Below are positions 1-8,047 of a DNA stretch of 33,842 bases, piece after piece. Under the pieces are notes generated by a model. The model was given only the letters and a program-made list of their open reading frames with translations. It made no database searches and was not told where the DNA came from. Position 1 is the stretch's first letter; the number at the start of each line of letters is the position of its first letter. Made by a program: the position numbers and the translations under genes. This stretch comes from Saccharicrinis sp. (GTDB taxonomy: Bacteria > Bacteroidota > Bacteroidia > Bacteroidales > Marinilabiliaceae), in NCBI GenBank assembly GCA_024635555.1, contig JAGXIO010000005.1, positions 1 through 33,842 of the forward strand. Reading direction: 5' to 3'.

Positions 1-659
1 ATTTCGGGATCACCATTCTGAGCCCATTGTGCCATTTTCTTAGTAATATCGGAGCCTAATCTTTCTTCGTAATAATTACCATGAATCATTTCATTATTGA
101 GGTCGTATTCAACAAACCGTCCCTTATAACGGGCAGTTACAGTTTCAGCGCGGTTCTTCAGCGTTTGCTCCAACTCCACATCAGATAATTCTTTTACCCA
201 GGATTGTACAAATTCAGGAACGCCCCAAAACAGATTGTGACCTCTTATTGGTATGGAGTTTGCTTCGGTCCAATCCAATATTGCATCAATCCCCGAATAC
301 TTTACCTCTCCCTTTTCTCGCTCCATGTTTGCCCATTTCACAGCGTTTTCAGTAACTGCCGAGTTGAAGTTTTCCAGAAATTTTTCCTTGTATTTTTTAA
401 CATCGTCATCTGAGGCCGAACCATTAAACATTTGGTCGCTTAAAGCACATCCAAACCAAAATTCATGAGAGATTTGTTCAATATTTACCTTCGAGCCGGG
501 TTTAGCTTTAATTATCAACTCACCTTTCCTGTTTTTAGAAATAGATTGTTCAATTTCAGAATTCTGTGCAAAACAGGTTGATAATGGTATCATCAACATG
601 AAGATGACTGCGATAAGTACCACCAGTCGCACTTTTAAAAAATTTGTTTTCAATCTCAT
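1..659 (-). CDS. GH10 endo-1,4-beta-xylanase, N-terminal part (runs off the left edge)
   Basis: The reading frame is open from an ATG at 659 to the window edge, giving the first 219 residues. Residues 1 to about 31 form a signal peptide (charged start, hydrophobic core, ending near STCFAQ). A short beta-rich stretch follows (HEFWFGCAL near residue 65), as in many GH10 enzymes of Bacteroidota. GH10 hallmarks are then seen in order: FNSAVTENAVKW (98-109), IPIRGHNLFWG (136-146) and VEYDLNNEMIHG (183-194). In the last, E190 is the expected acid/base glutamate; the nucleophile would lie beyond the edge. GH10 enzymes cleave beta-1,4-xylan, and the signal peptide implies export. The start lies 10 bp after the stop of the damaged glycosidase gene upstream, so the two were probably one transcript. 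The family assignment is firm; substrate detail is inferred. Confidence 0.9.
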   Translation of the reverse strand, partial: MRLKTNFLKVRLVVLIAVIFMLMIPLSTCFAQNSEIEQSISKNRKGELIIKAKPGSKVNIEQISHEFWFGCALSDQMFNGSASDDDVKKYKEKFLENFNSAVTENAVKWANMEREKGEVKYSGIDAILDWTEANSIPIRGHNLFWGVPEFVQSWVKELSDVELEQTLKNRAETVTARYKGRFVEYDLNNEMIHGNYYEERLGSDITKKMAQWAQNGDPE

Positions 660-669
660 TTACTAAATC

Positions 670-1472
670 TTATCTTATTAAAAACTTCTTTTCTGTTAAT
701 AATACAGGAGAATCGTATAGAGGAATATCAAAAGTGCAACTACTTCCGGTATTACTCCATTGTGACTTTGGTATTTCAAAAATGGACCCGGTCATCATAT
801 CAACCCAAACAGGGTTTTTAAAATTCATATTTTCAAGCTTAATAGACATGGCTTTGTTTCAAATGAATTGGTAACATTTTTTCCATCAAACCAAAGCACA
901 ACCATTGGCGTTTGAGTTGCTTTGTTTTGATAACCATAAACCGACATCGATTCCTGATTTGTAGTAGAATAATTAAAACCGGAGATTAGTTCCATGTTAT
1001 TATCGAAAATGGATGCTATGTTTTGCACTGCATAATACGCCACTTTCGGACGGATGGCAGCCATGGTAATATCGGATTGAATCAAACCTTTTGTATTTAA
1101 TACTGCCCGGTCGCCCCAGTTGTAATAATTGTTGATGATAGTGAAAACAGAAGTTTCAATGTCGTGCCCCAAATCACCCAGCAAACGGCGCATATCGTAT
1201 TTCGCCTGCGTATATTCTGTCCAGTAATATTCAGATAAGGCAAAATTCGGAATGTAGGTTGAAGGGGCGCCATTTAAAATTGAGAATTCGCTCATTCCGT
1301 GCAACAGTACGGTACTGGGATAAGTACTGATATCCATGTATTGTTCCCCTTTTGCAAATGCACGAAGGATTATTTCACGAGTGCGCACATTTTCCTTGTT
1401 TTGCGCATTAAGATTACTAGTCAAAACGACAACAGAAAAAATGGAAAGTAGTATTTGATTAAATTGCAACAT
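670..1472 (-). pseudogene. Damaged glycoside hydrolase-like gene (internal truncation plus frameshift)
   Basis: The ATG at 1472 gives a good signal peptide (MLQFNQILLSIFSVVVL...NAQ). An ATG at 1544 is also in frame but would bury it. The mature part starts abruptly in what reads like the middle of a glycosidase barrel (DISTYPSTVLLHGMSEFS, then YYWTEYTQAKYDMRRLLGDL) and continues into a C-terminal beta-sandwich-like region (MVVLWFDGKNVTNSFETKP). At about 847-850 the frame is lost and reaches a stop at 825. A one-base shift restores a typical ending (KNPVWVDMMTGSIFEIPKSQ ... LLTEKKFLIR) with stop TAA at 670-672, only 10 bp before the GH10 start. The likely history is loss of the N-terminal catalytic half plus a one-base deletion. 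I cannot name the GH family. A sequencing error could explain the frameshift but not the missing barrel. Confidence 0.65.
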
Positions 1473-1718
1473 ATTATAATGTGATAATAGTTTTTTATTT
1501 ACCAGTTTGCCAAAGGCAATAATCTGTTCTGGTTCAATTTTCACAAGTTCATTAATGAAACAAATGGGTAATTAGAATGAAATACAATATGGATTTTCCA
1601 ATTGCTTTTTGTATCCCCAAAAAAAAGAAACCACTGATAGCAATCAACTGCAGCGAATTTGCAAAGACTAGACCTATGTTTGCACAAGATTATTCAAGAC
1701 TTTAAAATAAGAAAAACA

Positions 1719-1743
1719 GTCAGCAACTCACAGAGTTGCTGAC
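1719..1743 (-). terminator. Rho-independent terminator of the T9SS protein gene
   Basis: An 11-bp perfect stem (arms 1719-1729 and 1733-1743, CAGCAACTC/GAGTTGCTG core) with a 3-nt loop is followed on the minus strand by a T-rich tail (TGTTTTTCTTATTTT). It lies 40 bp past the stop of the 1783-3099 gene. Confidence 0.8.
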
Positions 1744-1782
1744 ATGGTATAAATTATAGGTCAAACATTGGTAAAGCGATAA

Positions 1783-3099
1783 TTACTGAATCACCACCAA
1801 GCTTGATACAACTGCTTTATCCGAAACTACTTTCAGAACATATGTTCCTTTTGCTATTGATTGTACATTTAATTCAACTATCGCCGCATCCGAATATTCC
1901 TTTGTAAGTACAACACGTCCGTTTAAATCAACTAAGCTTAATTGTACAGTTGAACCTGTAATACCAGTTACTTGAATTACTTCAGATGCAGGATTAGGGA
2001 ACACTTTAATACTTGCTTTTGCAGCTTTAGTTTCTTTAACAGCTACTGTCCCTGAAAAATTAGATACAGCAACACCCCTAAATGCGTAGTTTTCACCTGC
2101 AGTAGCCAATGTGTCGGCAACTAAATCGGTAATATCACCATTATAACCTTTATCGTCAGTTAAGGCAACTAAACAATTATTACTTACAGTTCCATTACCG
2201 CTAACAGCATAAATGCGAGCATTTGCCCCATCTTTTACTACTGTAATTCCAGATACACTACCATAAGCAGTTCCGGCAGCAACCCAATCAGTACCATTCC
2301 AATACCATTTAAGAAAATTACCGTCTAAATTACCTATATATATAACATCAAGACCTGTACCATTCCAATCTGCGGTGGCATCCATATCTAACATTGTAAA
2401 ACCGGCCACACTAGTATTAGGATTAAAGATAGTTGTACCGGTAGCACCTGCTTCGGTAGGTAATGCAGGAGTACTATACACCATATTATTATAATTCGGT
2501 ATTGCATATAACTGATCGCCATAAATATTAACAGTTCTGGCTCCTGCTCCAACTGTACCAATACCTGTTAGAGCTGTACCGCCTAATGCAACATATCCTA
2601 TTTGATTAGTACCACCCTCGATATTTACATAAAAAGCTGAACCATCCACACTGGCAACACTTCTAGGACTATGAAATGTACCTAAATTTGAGAATTTTGT
2701 ACTGTAATCAACCGTTCCATCATTGGCTATTCTCGCAACTAATTTGTTGCCCGTTCTGGCAGCTGCTCCAATTCCATCAGCAGCGACACCAGGTTCTTGA
2801 TCGTAACCTAGTACAAGCAGGTAAGCTCCATCAGTTGACAACCCTAATTGACCTTCTGATTTTGTAGCACCTAAGGGGCCTGCCAATGTTAATTTATCGA
2901 CACCTGTGCTACTTAATTCAACAACGCCTGTAGATTGTGTTTGTTTAATATCGGCAGAAGTGTACTCCATAAGAGTTACTTTCGCAGTATTACCTGCTAA
3001 AGCAGTTGTTCCATCGCCAACACGTGTAACAACCAATCTGTTTTGTGCTTGAGCAAACATTGCTGAAGCAGCAAATAATAAAGTAAAAATTGTTTTCAT
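1783..3099 (-). CDS. T9SS-exported protein, possibly beta-propeller, function unknown
   Basis: This 438-residue protein has a signal peptide (MKTIFTLLFAASAMFAQAQ) and a C-terminal type A T9SS sorting domain of about 80 residues (VFPNPASEVIQV near 366, ending VVSDKAVVSSLVVIQ). The domain implies passage through the Por system and release or attachment at the surface. The central 330 residues are rich in Gly, Thr and Ala, with short strand-like blocks recurring about every 40-50 residues (GAYLLVLGYDQ, GSAFYVNIEG, LDVIYIGNLDGNFLKWYW, ARIYAVSGNGT). This fits a beta-propeller, but no catalytic motif is seen. It has its own promoter-like element and terminator, so it is a single-gene unit. The fold is inferred; the export route is well supported. 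Confidence 0.8.
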   Translation of the reverse strand: MKTIFTLLFAASAMFAQAQNRLVVTRVGDGTTALAGNTAKVTLMEYTSADIKQTQSTGVVELSSTGVDKLTLAGPLGATKSEGQLGLSTDGAYLLVLGYDQEPGVAADGIGAAARTGNKLVARIANDGTVDYSTKFSNLGTFHSPRSVASVDGSAFYVNIEGGTNQIGYVALGGTALTGIGTVGAGARTVNIYGDQLYAIPNYNNMVYSTPALPTEAGATGTTIFNPNTSVAGFTMLDMDATADWNGTGLDVIYIGNLDGNFLKWYWNGTDWVAAGTAYGSVSGITVVKDGANARIYAVSGNGTVSNNCLVALTDDKGYNGDITDLVADTLATAGENYAFRGVAVSNFSGTVAVKETKAAKASIKVFPNPASEVIQVTGITGSTVQLSLVDLNGRVVLTKEYSDAAIVELNVQSIAKGTYVLKVVSDKAVVSSLVVIQ

Positions 3100-3127
3100 G
3101 ATAATTTATATTAATTAGTTAATAAGA

Positions 3128-3135
3128 CAAAATTA
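3128..3135 (-). promoter_or_regulatory. Bacteroidota -7 element upstream of the T9SS protein gene
   Basis: The minus strand reads TAATTTTG, an exact match to the Bacteroidota -7 consensus TAnnTTTG, about 29 nt upstream of the ATG at 3099. No convincing -33 TTTG was found, so this is a candidate only. Confidence 0.45.
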
Positions 3136-3319
3136 AATATAATAAGTGGGGATAATTTTCATCCTATTTGCAATGTATTGACCTATATTTGCCTAAACTC
3201 GCGTAAAAACAGATGAAGCTTTTTTATGACTGTAAGCGGACGCCCTGGCCATGAGCCATTGACTAGGTTAGATGGAACTGGCAATAAGCAAAACCACTTC
3301 AGCAGAGATTGAATTGAAA

Positions 3320-3344
3320 AGACCCCACCAAATCGATGAGGTCT
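3320..3344 (-). terminator. Rho-independent terminator after the truncated susD
   Basis: On the minus strand AGACCTC pairs with GGGGTCT (7 bp with one G-U) around an 11-nt loop, and TTTTC follows. It lies 28 bp past the stop of the susD remnant. Confidence 0.65.
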
Positions 3345-3371
3345 ATTTCTAAATTGATCAAACTAAGTGAA

Positions 3372-4292
3372 CTATTGAATATAACCAGGATTTTGCTCTA
3401 GCACTGCATCTTTATTGGCTTCAATTTCAGCTGCCGGAATAGGCAATAAAGCATTATAATCCTGAATATTACCTGCATTTTGAGGATTATAAAGACGTAC
3501 ACGTTCAACCAATTTACCAGTACGCGATAAGGTAAGCCTACGTTGTTCTTCGTATACCAGTTCTCTGCCACGTTCATCCAAAATATAATCCAGAGTTACT
3601 GCTGCATCGGCCACAGGATTTGCCATTGCACGAGCCCGAACTACATTGATGTCATTAGCAGCATTCACTTTATCATTTTTTCCAAGATAAGCTTCAGCCC
3701 TTAATAAATAAGTTTCTGCTAAACGCAACAGATACATATCATGGTAGGTACCTCCGGCTCCTGTTTTTAATATACCCAATTCTATATTCTCATAAAGCGC
3801 ATCAGGATGTTGACCTGGAGTTGTCGTTTTTGATGGGAACGGATACCATCTCCAATTCTGATTTTGCCAGGTTGGGCTATTTGACGTACCATCAGGATTA
3901 ACTGCACTTTTACCATAATAAGCCGATGCTGGATTGTTAAAAACAAGATCCCTTACAATATTGTGTGGGGCATTTCGAATGTCATTCGTAAAATCACTTT
4001 GCCATAAATCGAACAAAAAGAAATTGGTACATTTGATAAATGATACTCCACGACCTCCGCCATTATAATCAGAAAAAGCTTTATTCAACATGCCATTTTT
4101 TCCATCCGGGTCTGTAAACGAGATCCATGCAGCAGGATTACAGTTCCTTTCCCATCTGTTTGGTCCACCTGTTGTACTTTCAAGCAATCCCCCGGGGATA
4201 TCGACTTCCATTTGACTCTCCCAAAGAGCCTCTCTATTCCCACTTTTACGGTTTTGGTTTCCGACCTGAAATTTCACCTCACGGGTTCGCAT
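3372..4292 (-). pseudogene. SusD/RagB family lipoprotein, 5'-truncated remnant
   Basis: The 306-residue frame is the C-terminal half of a SusD-like starch-binding family protein. It contains the family's typical YHDMYLLRLAETYLLRAEAY helix (about 185-204), the INVVRARA segment, and the DYILDERGRELVYEEQRR motif (about 235-252). It ends with LLPIPAAEIEANKDAVLEQN, the usual SusD C-terminus. SusD family proteins are normally 480-600 residues with a lipoprotein signal, and both the signal and the N-terminal TPR half are absent. The first 20 residues (MRTREVKFQVGNQNRKSGN) do not resemble SusD and are encoded by foreign flanking sequence, so the break lies near 4235. No partner susC is present. It is probably non-functional debris of an older utilisation locus, disrupted on the side where the IS sits. 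Confidence 0.8.
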
Positions 4293-4530
4293 TTCGTGCC
4301 TCTCACCAACCCTCTCCCAGCTAACAGTAATAGCTTTTTTAATTACCTATCCTCATTATTGAAATATTTCATTCAATAATGATTCTAAATATAAAGTTGC
4401 ACAGTATCCGCCGGAGCAAAGGCGTATTACTAAAGTATGGTTTTGTCAATAAATTGCGGCAAAAGTTCTTTGAAATTATCGGTAGGTGCAATGTGGATGT
4501 TTTCCATGACGTACTTTAAATGCAGGTATT

Positions 4531-4929
4531 TTGGAATTACGTAATACAGGAAAACTCATCGAAATTAAGAATGAATGGAAAGTATATGAAACGAGCCCCC
4601 GAAGGGTCGGGGCAGGCTATGAGAGTTGCTTCTCACAAAACCTGTCCCGCCTCAGCGGGAGGGGGAATGATTGTAATGGCGAGTTCCCCCGAATCAAGTT
4701 CGGGGCAGGCTATGTGGCAAAAAAATCAATTAGAGTATATGAAAAAGAGGATTTGCAAAACAATGATGCTGATCATAATTTTAACTTTTATCTTATTGTT
4801 GCCTACGCATTAATAATGTTGGTTTTTACTTGGGTTTTTTTGATTATTGTCCATGATTTAAGAAGTCCCTTTAATTCAATTATTGGTTTTAGCACTATTT
4901 TAACCCGTTTTGCACGGTTTGCTCCGTAA
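4531..4929 (+). pseudogene. Sensor histidine kinase fragment interrupted by palindromic repeats
   Basis: The only plus-strand coding trace in the window. The frame holds a membrane-segment-like stretch (FYLIVAYALIMLVFTWVFL) followed by HDLRSPFNSIIGFSTIL at 4852-4902. The latter is an unmistakable HisKA phospho-acceptor H-box with the sequence style of Bacteroidota kinases. No further kinase sequence follows; after 4902 it runs into the transposase side of the insertion. Upstream, the frame is filled by two copies of a GC-rich hairpin repeat (4592-4714) that are unlikely to encode protein. I read it as a decayed remnant, not a gene. It could have belonged to a regulator of a nearby locus, but this is inference. 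Confidence 0.5.
4592..4714. repeat. Pair of GC-rich palindromic repeats with four hairpins
   Basis: The 15-mer TCGGGGCAGGCTATG occurs at 4607-4621 and again at 4700-4714, each time as the right arm of a hairpin. Hairpins: CCCCGA/TCGGGG (4597-4612), TGAGA/TCTCA (4620-4635), TCCCGC/GCGGGA (4645-4660) and CCCCGAA/TTCGGGG (4687-4705). This GC content is far from that of the AT-rich surroundings, which suggests a dispersed mobile-type repeat. Confidence 0.65.
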
Positions 4930-6850
4930 CTTCCTGAAATTAAGTTGAATCATTTTCAAAAATTTCCGCAGGTAGGACTACAGATTTTTTTCTGTAAAAC
5001 GGGACATATTTATAACCCATCAGGTCATATATTTCTTTTTTTTTAGATGTGGGCTCGGTACACTTGCGAACCGATAATACCTGATCGTTGATGTTGGTGA
5101 TATTCGTTGTCACACACTTTTGCGTGTTCATTATCCTTCGGATCTCTCTCCAATCCGAGCAGTAGCCTTTTTGCTTTAGCTGGTATCTGATTGTCGATAC
5201 CAACCAGTAGGCAAGCAGTCCCAAGTGTAAATGTGCCATGGAGGCATCGTCGGTCTTGTGATATATAGGACGCAGGTCGAGGTCTGATTTTAAGACCCGA
5301 AAAGTGCTTTCCACCTCTCTGATTATATTATAAATTAACCATAATGTTTTTTCGTCTTCTCCGTCTAGCGATGTCCTTAAAAAATAGATGCCCGCTTTTT
5401 TGCCAAGGTCCTGACCTTTCTTGTGCTCGCACCTTACCTGTGTGGCCACACCGTTTTTGTCGTCGGAAACTATGATGTGGTAATATTTGTGTACCGATGG
5501 GTATTTCTGTTTCAAACGCCCTATCCTTTGATGTACCCTGTCCAGTTTCTTTGTCCCCCCCTTTTTGTTCAGGGCCGCGTTTATTGTTTGGATACCTTCC
5601 TCGAACCGCTGAGACAGCAACCCGTTCATACTGTTTTCTTTTAAAGCTTTGGCATGGCTTTTCACCCAAAGGTAATTGTCGTCGTTATCCTGGCAGCGTA
5701 CCTTTAAAAGTTCTATCGGCTGATTCTTTTTGTCCTTTATCACAACCGGGTCGCTGTCCGTGTCTGCCCGGTAGTCTTTAAGGTTGGAACGAGAAACGCA
5801 CATATAATCATAGCCCTCGTGTTTTAACATCTCCACGTTGTCGTCGGTGGCAATCCCGGCGTCCATCACCACTATCGGTTTACGGTCTGTAAAGGAAGTT
5901 TGTTTGCTCAATGCTTTTATCACGATTTTCAGGGTTTTGCTGTCGGACATGTTGCCCTCGAAAATGTTGGAATATTTTAAAAAACCTTCGCGGTTAATGA
6001 CCACGGCCAAGACAATCAGCCGGGCATCCCGGCGTTTTTCCTTACTGCGGCCAAACTTGGCCAGCTTGCTCCCTTTCATTTGTCCCTCAAAATAGGTATT
6101 GGTCAGGTCATATAATATTATTTTGTCTTCCAGGTCGAACAGTTCGTTGGTCTGCCGCGAAAGGTATTGTTCCAACTGGTCCTTTACCGCGTACAACTTG
6201 TGCGATATGGCATATAGCCTGTCCTTACCCACATTTCCCCGGTCGAAGCCCGTTAGCTCACAAATGGCGGAGTTCTCTTTTATATAGGAGGCAGTCTTCA
6301 GTTCCGATGCCGGATATACCGCTCTGCTCACGATATGCGTACAGGCCAGCGATATATTTTCTTCGGACCAACCGTCCCCGCGCAAAAAATCGCCTATTTT
6401 CAACTGGTCGAAGGCTTGCTTGCAGAGCCATTCGCCCCCGAGCTCTCTGGCGTCGTTGTTCTTCAGGCTCGACATGTCCACCGTTTCCCATTCATGCTCC
6501 CGGTCGCTAATGTCATAACGTTTTTTCCTTTTTATCTCGTTATAGAAATGGGCGGCAAGTTCTTCTACTTTTTCATCAACTATGTCGAAACCAAGTGTGT
6601 CCGAGCCGTGCTTTATCATCTCTTCCACTCGCTTCCCTAGTTGTTTTATCTGCACCTCGGTGTCCAGCTCCTCCAGTTTCCCGAAACAGATCATGGAACG
6701 GTGTCGGACGTGGCCGTCAATACGGTAACTTTCGCATAAACTGTAAATAGTGTACCGCTGCTTTGTGGTCTTATTATATTTTGAAAATGACTTCACGAAC
6801 ATATCCCAAGTTTACGGCCTAACTTGTTAAATGTCAATACCTGAGGTAGG
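4903..6850 (-). mobile_element. IS1634-type insertion sequence (approximate limits)
   Basis: The left limit is set by the end of histidine-kinase similarity at 4902, and the right limit by the start of low-complexity AT-rich sequence after the transposase start. Both ends carry TTACGG-like sequence in inverted orientation (around 4922-4929 and 6812-6818), but the match is short and imperfect. The boundaries are estimates. Confidence 0.45.
4940..6802 (-). CDS. IS1634-family DDE transposase
   Basis: The 620-residue frame is complete. The DDE triad can be placed: D232 in IILYDLTNTYFEG, D314 in PIVVMDAGIATDD, and E498 in IIREVESTFRVLK, which gives the E(6)K spacing to K505 of IS4-type enzymes. 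The KFGRSKEKRRDARLIVLAVV segment after the first Asp and HLGLLAYWLV after the Glu are typical of the IS1634 group, and the length is in the expected 500-650 range. The N-terminal region (res 1-140) is the usual DNA-binding part. The transposase appears intact and could be active. GC content is higher than in the flanks, consistent with recent arrival. I could not define clean terminal inverted repeats or a target duplication; outer ends are probably near 4903 and 6830-6850. Confidence 0.88.
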   Translation of the reverse strand: MFVKSFSKYNKTTKQRYTIYSLCESYRIDGHVRHRSMICFGKLEELDTEVQIKQLGKRVEEMIKHGSDTLGFDIVDEKVEELAAHFYNEIKRKKRYDISDREHEWETVDMSSLKNNDARELGGEWLCKQAFDQLKIGDFLRGDGWSEENISLACTHIVSRAVYPASELKTASYIKENSAICELTGFDRGNVGKDRLYAISHKLYAVKDQLEQYLSRQTNELFDLEDKIILYDLTNTYFEGQMKGSKLAKFGRSKEKRRDARLIVLAVVINREGFLKYSNIFEGNMSDSKTLKIVIKALSKQTSFTDRKPIVVMDAGIATDDNVEMLKHEGYDYMCVSRSNLKDYRADTDSDPVVIKDKKNQPIELLKVRCQDNDDNYLWVKSHAKALKENSMNGLLSQRFEEGIQTINAALNKKGGTKKLDRVHQRIGRLKQKYPSVHKYYHIIVSDDKNGVATQVRCEHKKGQDLGKKAGIYFLRTSLDGEDEKTLWLIYNIIREVESTFRVLKSDLDLRPIYHKTDDASMAHLHLGLLAYWLVSTIRYQLKQKGYCSDWREIRRIMNTQKCVTTNITNINDQVLSVRKCTEPTSKKKEIYDLMGYKYVPFYRKKSVVLPAEIFENDST

Positions 6851-6887
6851 TCTACATTTCAAAACTCAAAAATACCAAAAACTAAAC

Positions 6888-7157
6888 TTACTGAAATTCA
6901 GAACCATAGAAAATCATACTGCACAAATTGTTAATAAATACAAGGGTTATCAACAGATATTTTTTATTTTGGAGGGCTAAACTCTCAATGTGGATTAACG
7001 GCTTGTTTGAAAAACGTAAACCAACATAACTGTCCTTTGGTAATATTAAATTTTTATTGTCTCTTTCAAATGTGCCGTTAGGATAGTAACAAAGTTTCTG
7101 GATGAATTTTAGCCAGCATTTGGAGGGTTCGAATGACGGGAAGAAATTTCGTGATAA
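6888..7157 (-). other. Start-less open frame, possible protein remnant
   Basis: Within the 470-bp gap between the IS and the small ORF, one minus frame stays open for about 90 codons between a TAA just upstream of 7157 and a TAA at 6888-6890. It reads CWLKFIQKLCYYPNGTFERD and then LILPKDSYVGLRFSNKPLIH, which has plausible protein composition. No start codon or family is recognised. It may be a remnant of a gene cut by the IS, or a chance frame. Nothing else was recognised in 6851-7278. Confidence 0.25.
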
Positions 7158-7278
7158 TTAGAGAGATATTTTATATTTAAATTCGGGGTACATATTTTAA
7201 ATACGGAAGCCTCAATCTATAAAGGACTTTAGTATTCTAATTCTGTACAAAGAAATTTACTATACATTACACTACCAT

Positions 7279-7509
7279 TCATTTCCTTTTATGGGAACAA
7301 TTGACATGATGTGCTAAAATACAATTCTTCTTTTTGGTATCAAGTCCATTGAACCAAATAAATTTCTCTTTAAAAGAAAGGTGCTTCGCCTCATTTACTG
7401 GACAGTTCCCTAATCTATTTTTTGCAGGACAATCAAAGAAGATACCATATATTTGATAAAAATCACATTGTTCTTCAACGTTACATAGATATTCTAACAT
7501 GCTAACCAA
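7279..7509 (-). CDS. Small cysteine-rich protein, function unknown
   Basis: The 76-residue frame has six cysteines (C9, C15, C27, C36, C63, C71) and two histidine pairs or clusters near the C-terminus (H67-H68, H73). The C-x5-C, FDCPAKNRLGNCP and HHVNCSHKRK segments suggest a compact metal-binding or disulphide-stabilised fold. No signal peptide or membrane segment is seen, so metal binding in the cytoplasm is the more natural reading. The start could be the ATG at 7509 or the one at 7500 (MLEYLC). It stands alone, with no operon partner: 107 bp separate it from the GH88 remnant upstream. I believe the composition is too orderly for a chance frame, but I cannot assign a family. Confidence 0.5.
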   Translation of the reverse strand: MVSMLEYLCNVEEQCDFYQIYGIFFDCPAKNRLGNCPVNEAKHLSFKEKFIWFNGLDTKKKNCILAHHVNCSHKRK

Positions 7510-7616
7510 TGTTTTAGTACGTTTAGTTTAACTTATTATTGCCTATAGTTTGAGCTGCACACTCTTCTTCCATTGATTAACCAACTCGAACTTCTACTCA
7601 GTATGTATTTATCTAT

Positions 7617-8047
7617 TTACAAATAGATAGCTCTGTAACATAAAGATTTGTTGTTGCCATGTATAGCTAAATAATTAGGAGATAGTAGCGAGTTTACCAT
7701 TTTATTCGCAGCATCCAGATATACCTTTTTTTTAGTTGAGTAGGTAGACAATTTATATAAGGCTGCAGCAGTAATTGCTGCAGCAGAAGCATCTCTTGGA
7801 ATTTCAGGATAGTCTGAAACATCGTAATTCCACTCTGGGATAAAACCCTCATCGTTAACATTGTAATCCCATAACGGAATCATATCTTCAGGAATATTTT
7901 TGTGGTTTACCATATATTTTGCAATGTATTCTCAAATTTGCCGGCAATGTATCAGATTGTATCAAATTGGTCTTTTTCGTTCGTCTTTGTTGTGCAAGCC
8001 GAAAAGAAAACAAGCACATACAAAATACTTAGTAATTGTTTAATTTT
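7617..8047 (-). pseudogene. GH88 unsaturated glucuronyl hydrolase, internally deleted remnant
   Basis: Two pieces of one gene are visible. The 5' piece (8047 down to a TGA at 7952-7954) encodes a lipoprotein signal without its ATG: KIKQLLSILYVLVFFSAC, a clear FSAC lipobox. The 3' piece (7913-7617) carries the GH88 signature IPLWDYNV ... PRDASAAAITAAALYKLS and AANKMVNSLLSPNYL. GH88 enzymes are about 370-420 residues; here about two thirds is missing, including the catalytic aspartates. The frame also ends early after NNKSLCYRAIYL. GH88 removes the 4,5-unsaturated uronate that polysaccharide lyases leave, so it would have completed the pathway begun by the PL8-like lyase upstream. It lies in operon order directly after the last susD, separated by the hairpin array. 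Confidence 0.7.

Noticed and set aside
204-468. Two plus-strand frames near the left edge
   Set aside because: They are antisense to the clear GH10 xylanase frame on the minus strand.
4398-4530. A short minus frame starting MENIHIAPTDNFKELLPQF
   Set aside because: It stops after about 25 residues, has no recognised family, and lies in rearranged sequence. It could be a remnant of a gene start but cannot be supported.
5423-6640. Several plus-strand frames of 62-101 codons opposite the transposase
   Set aside because: They are antisense to a clear DDE transposase and have no protein-like composition of their own.
4903-6850. Precise terminal inverted repeats and target duplication for the IS
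   Set aside because: Only short imperfect similarity (TTACGG plus scattered matches) was found by eye, so exact ends are not claimed.
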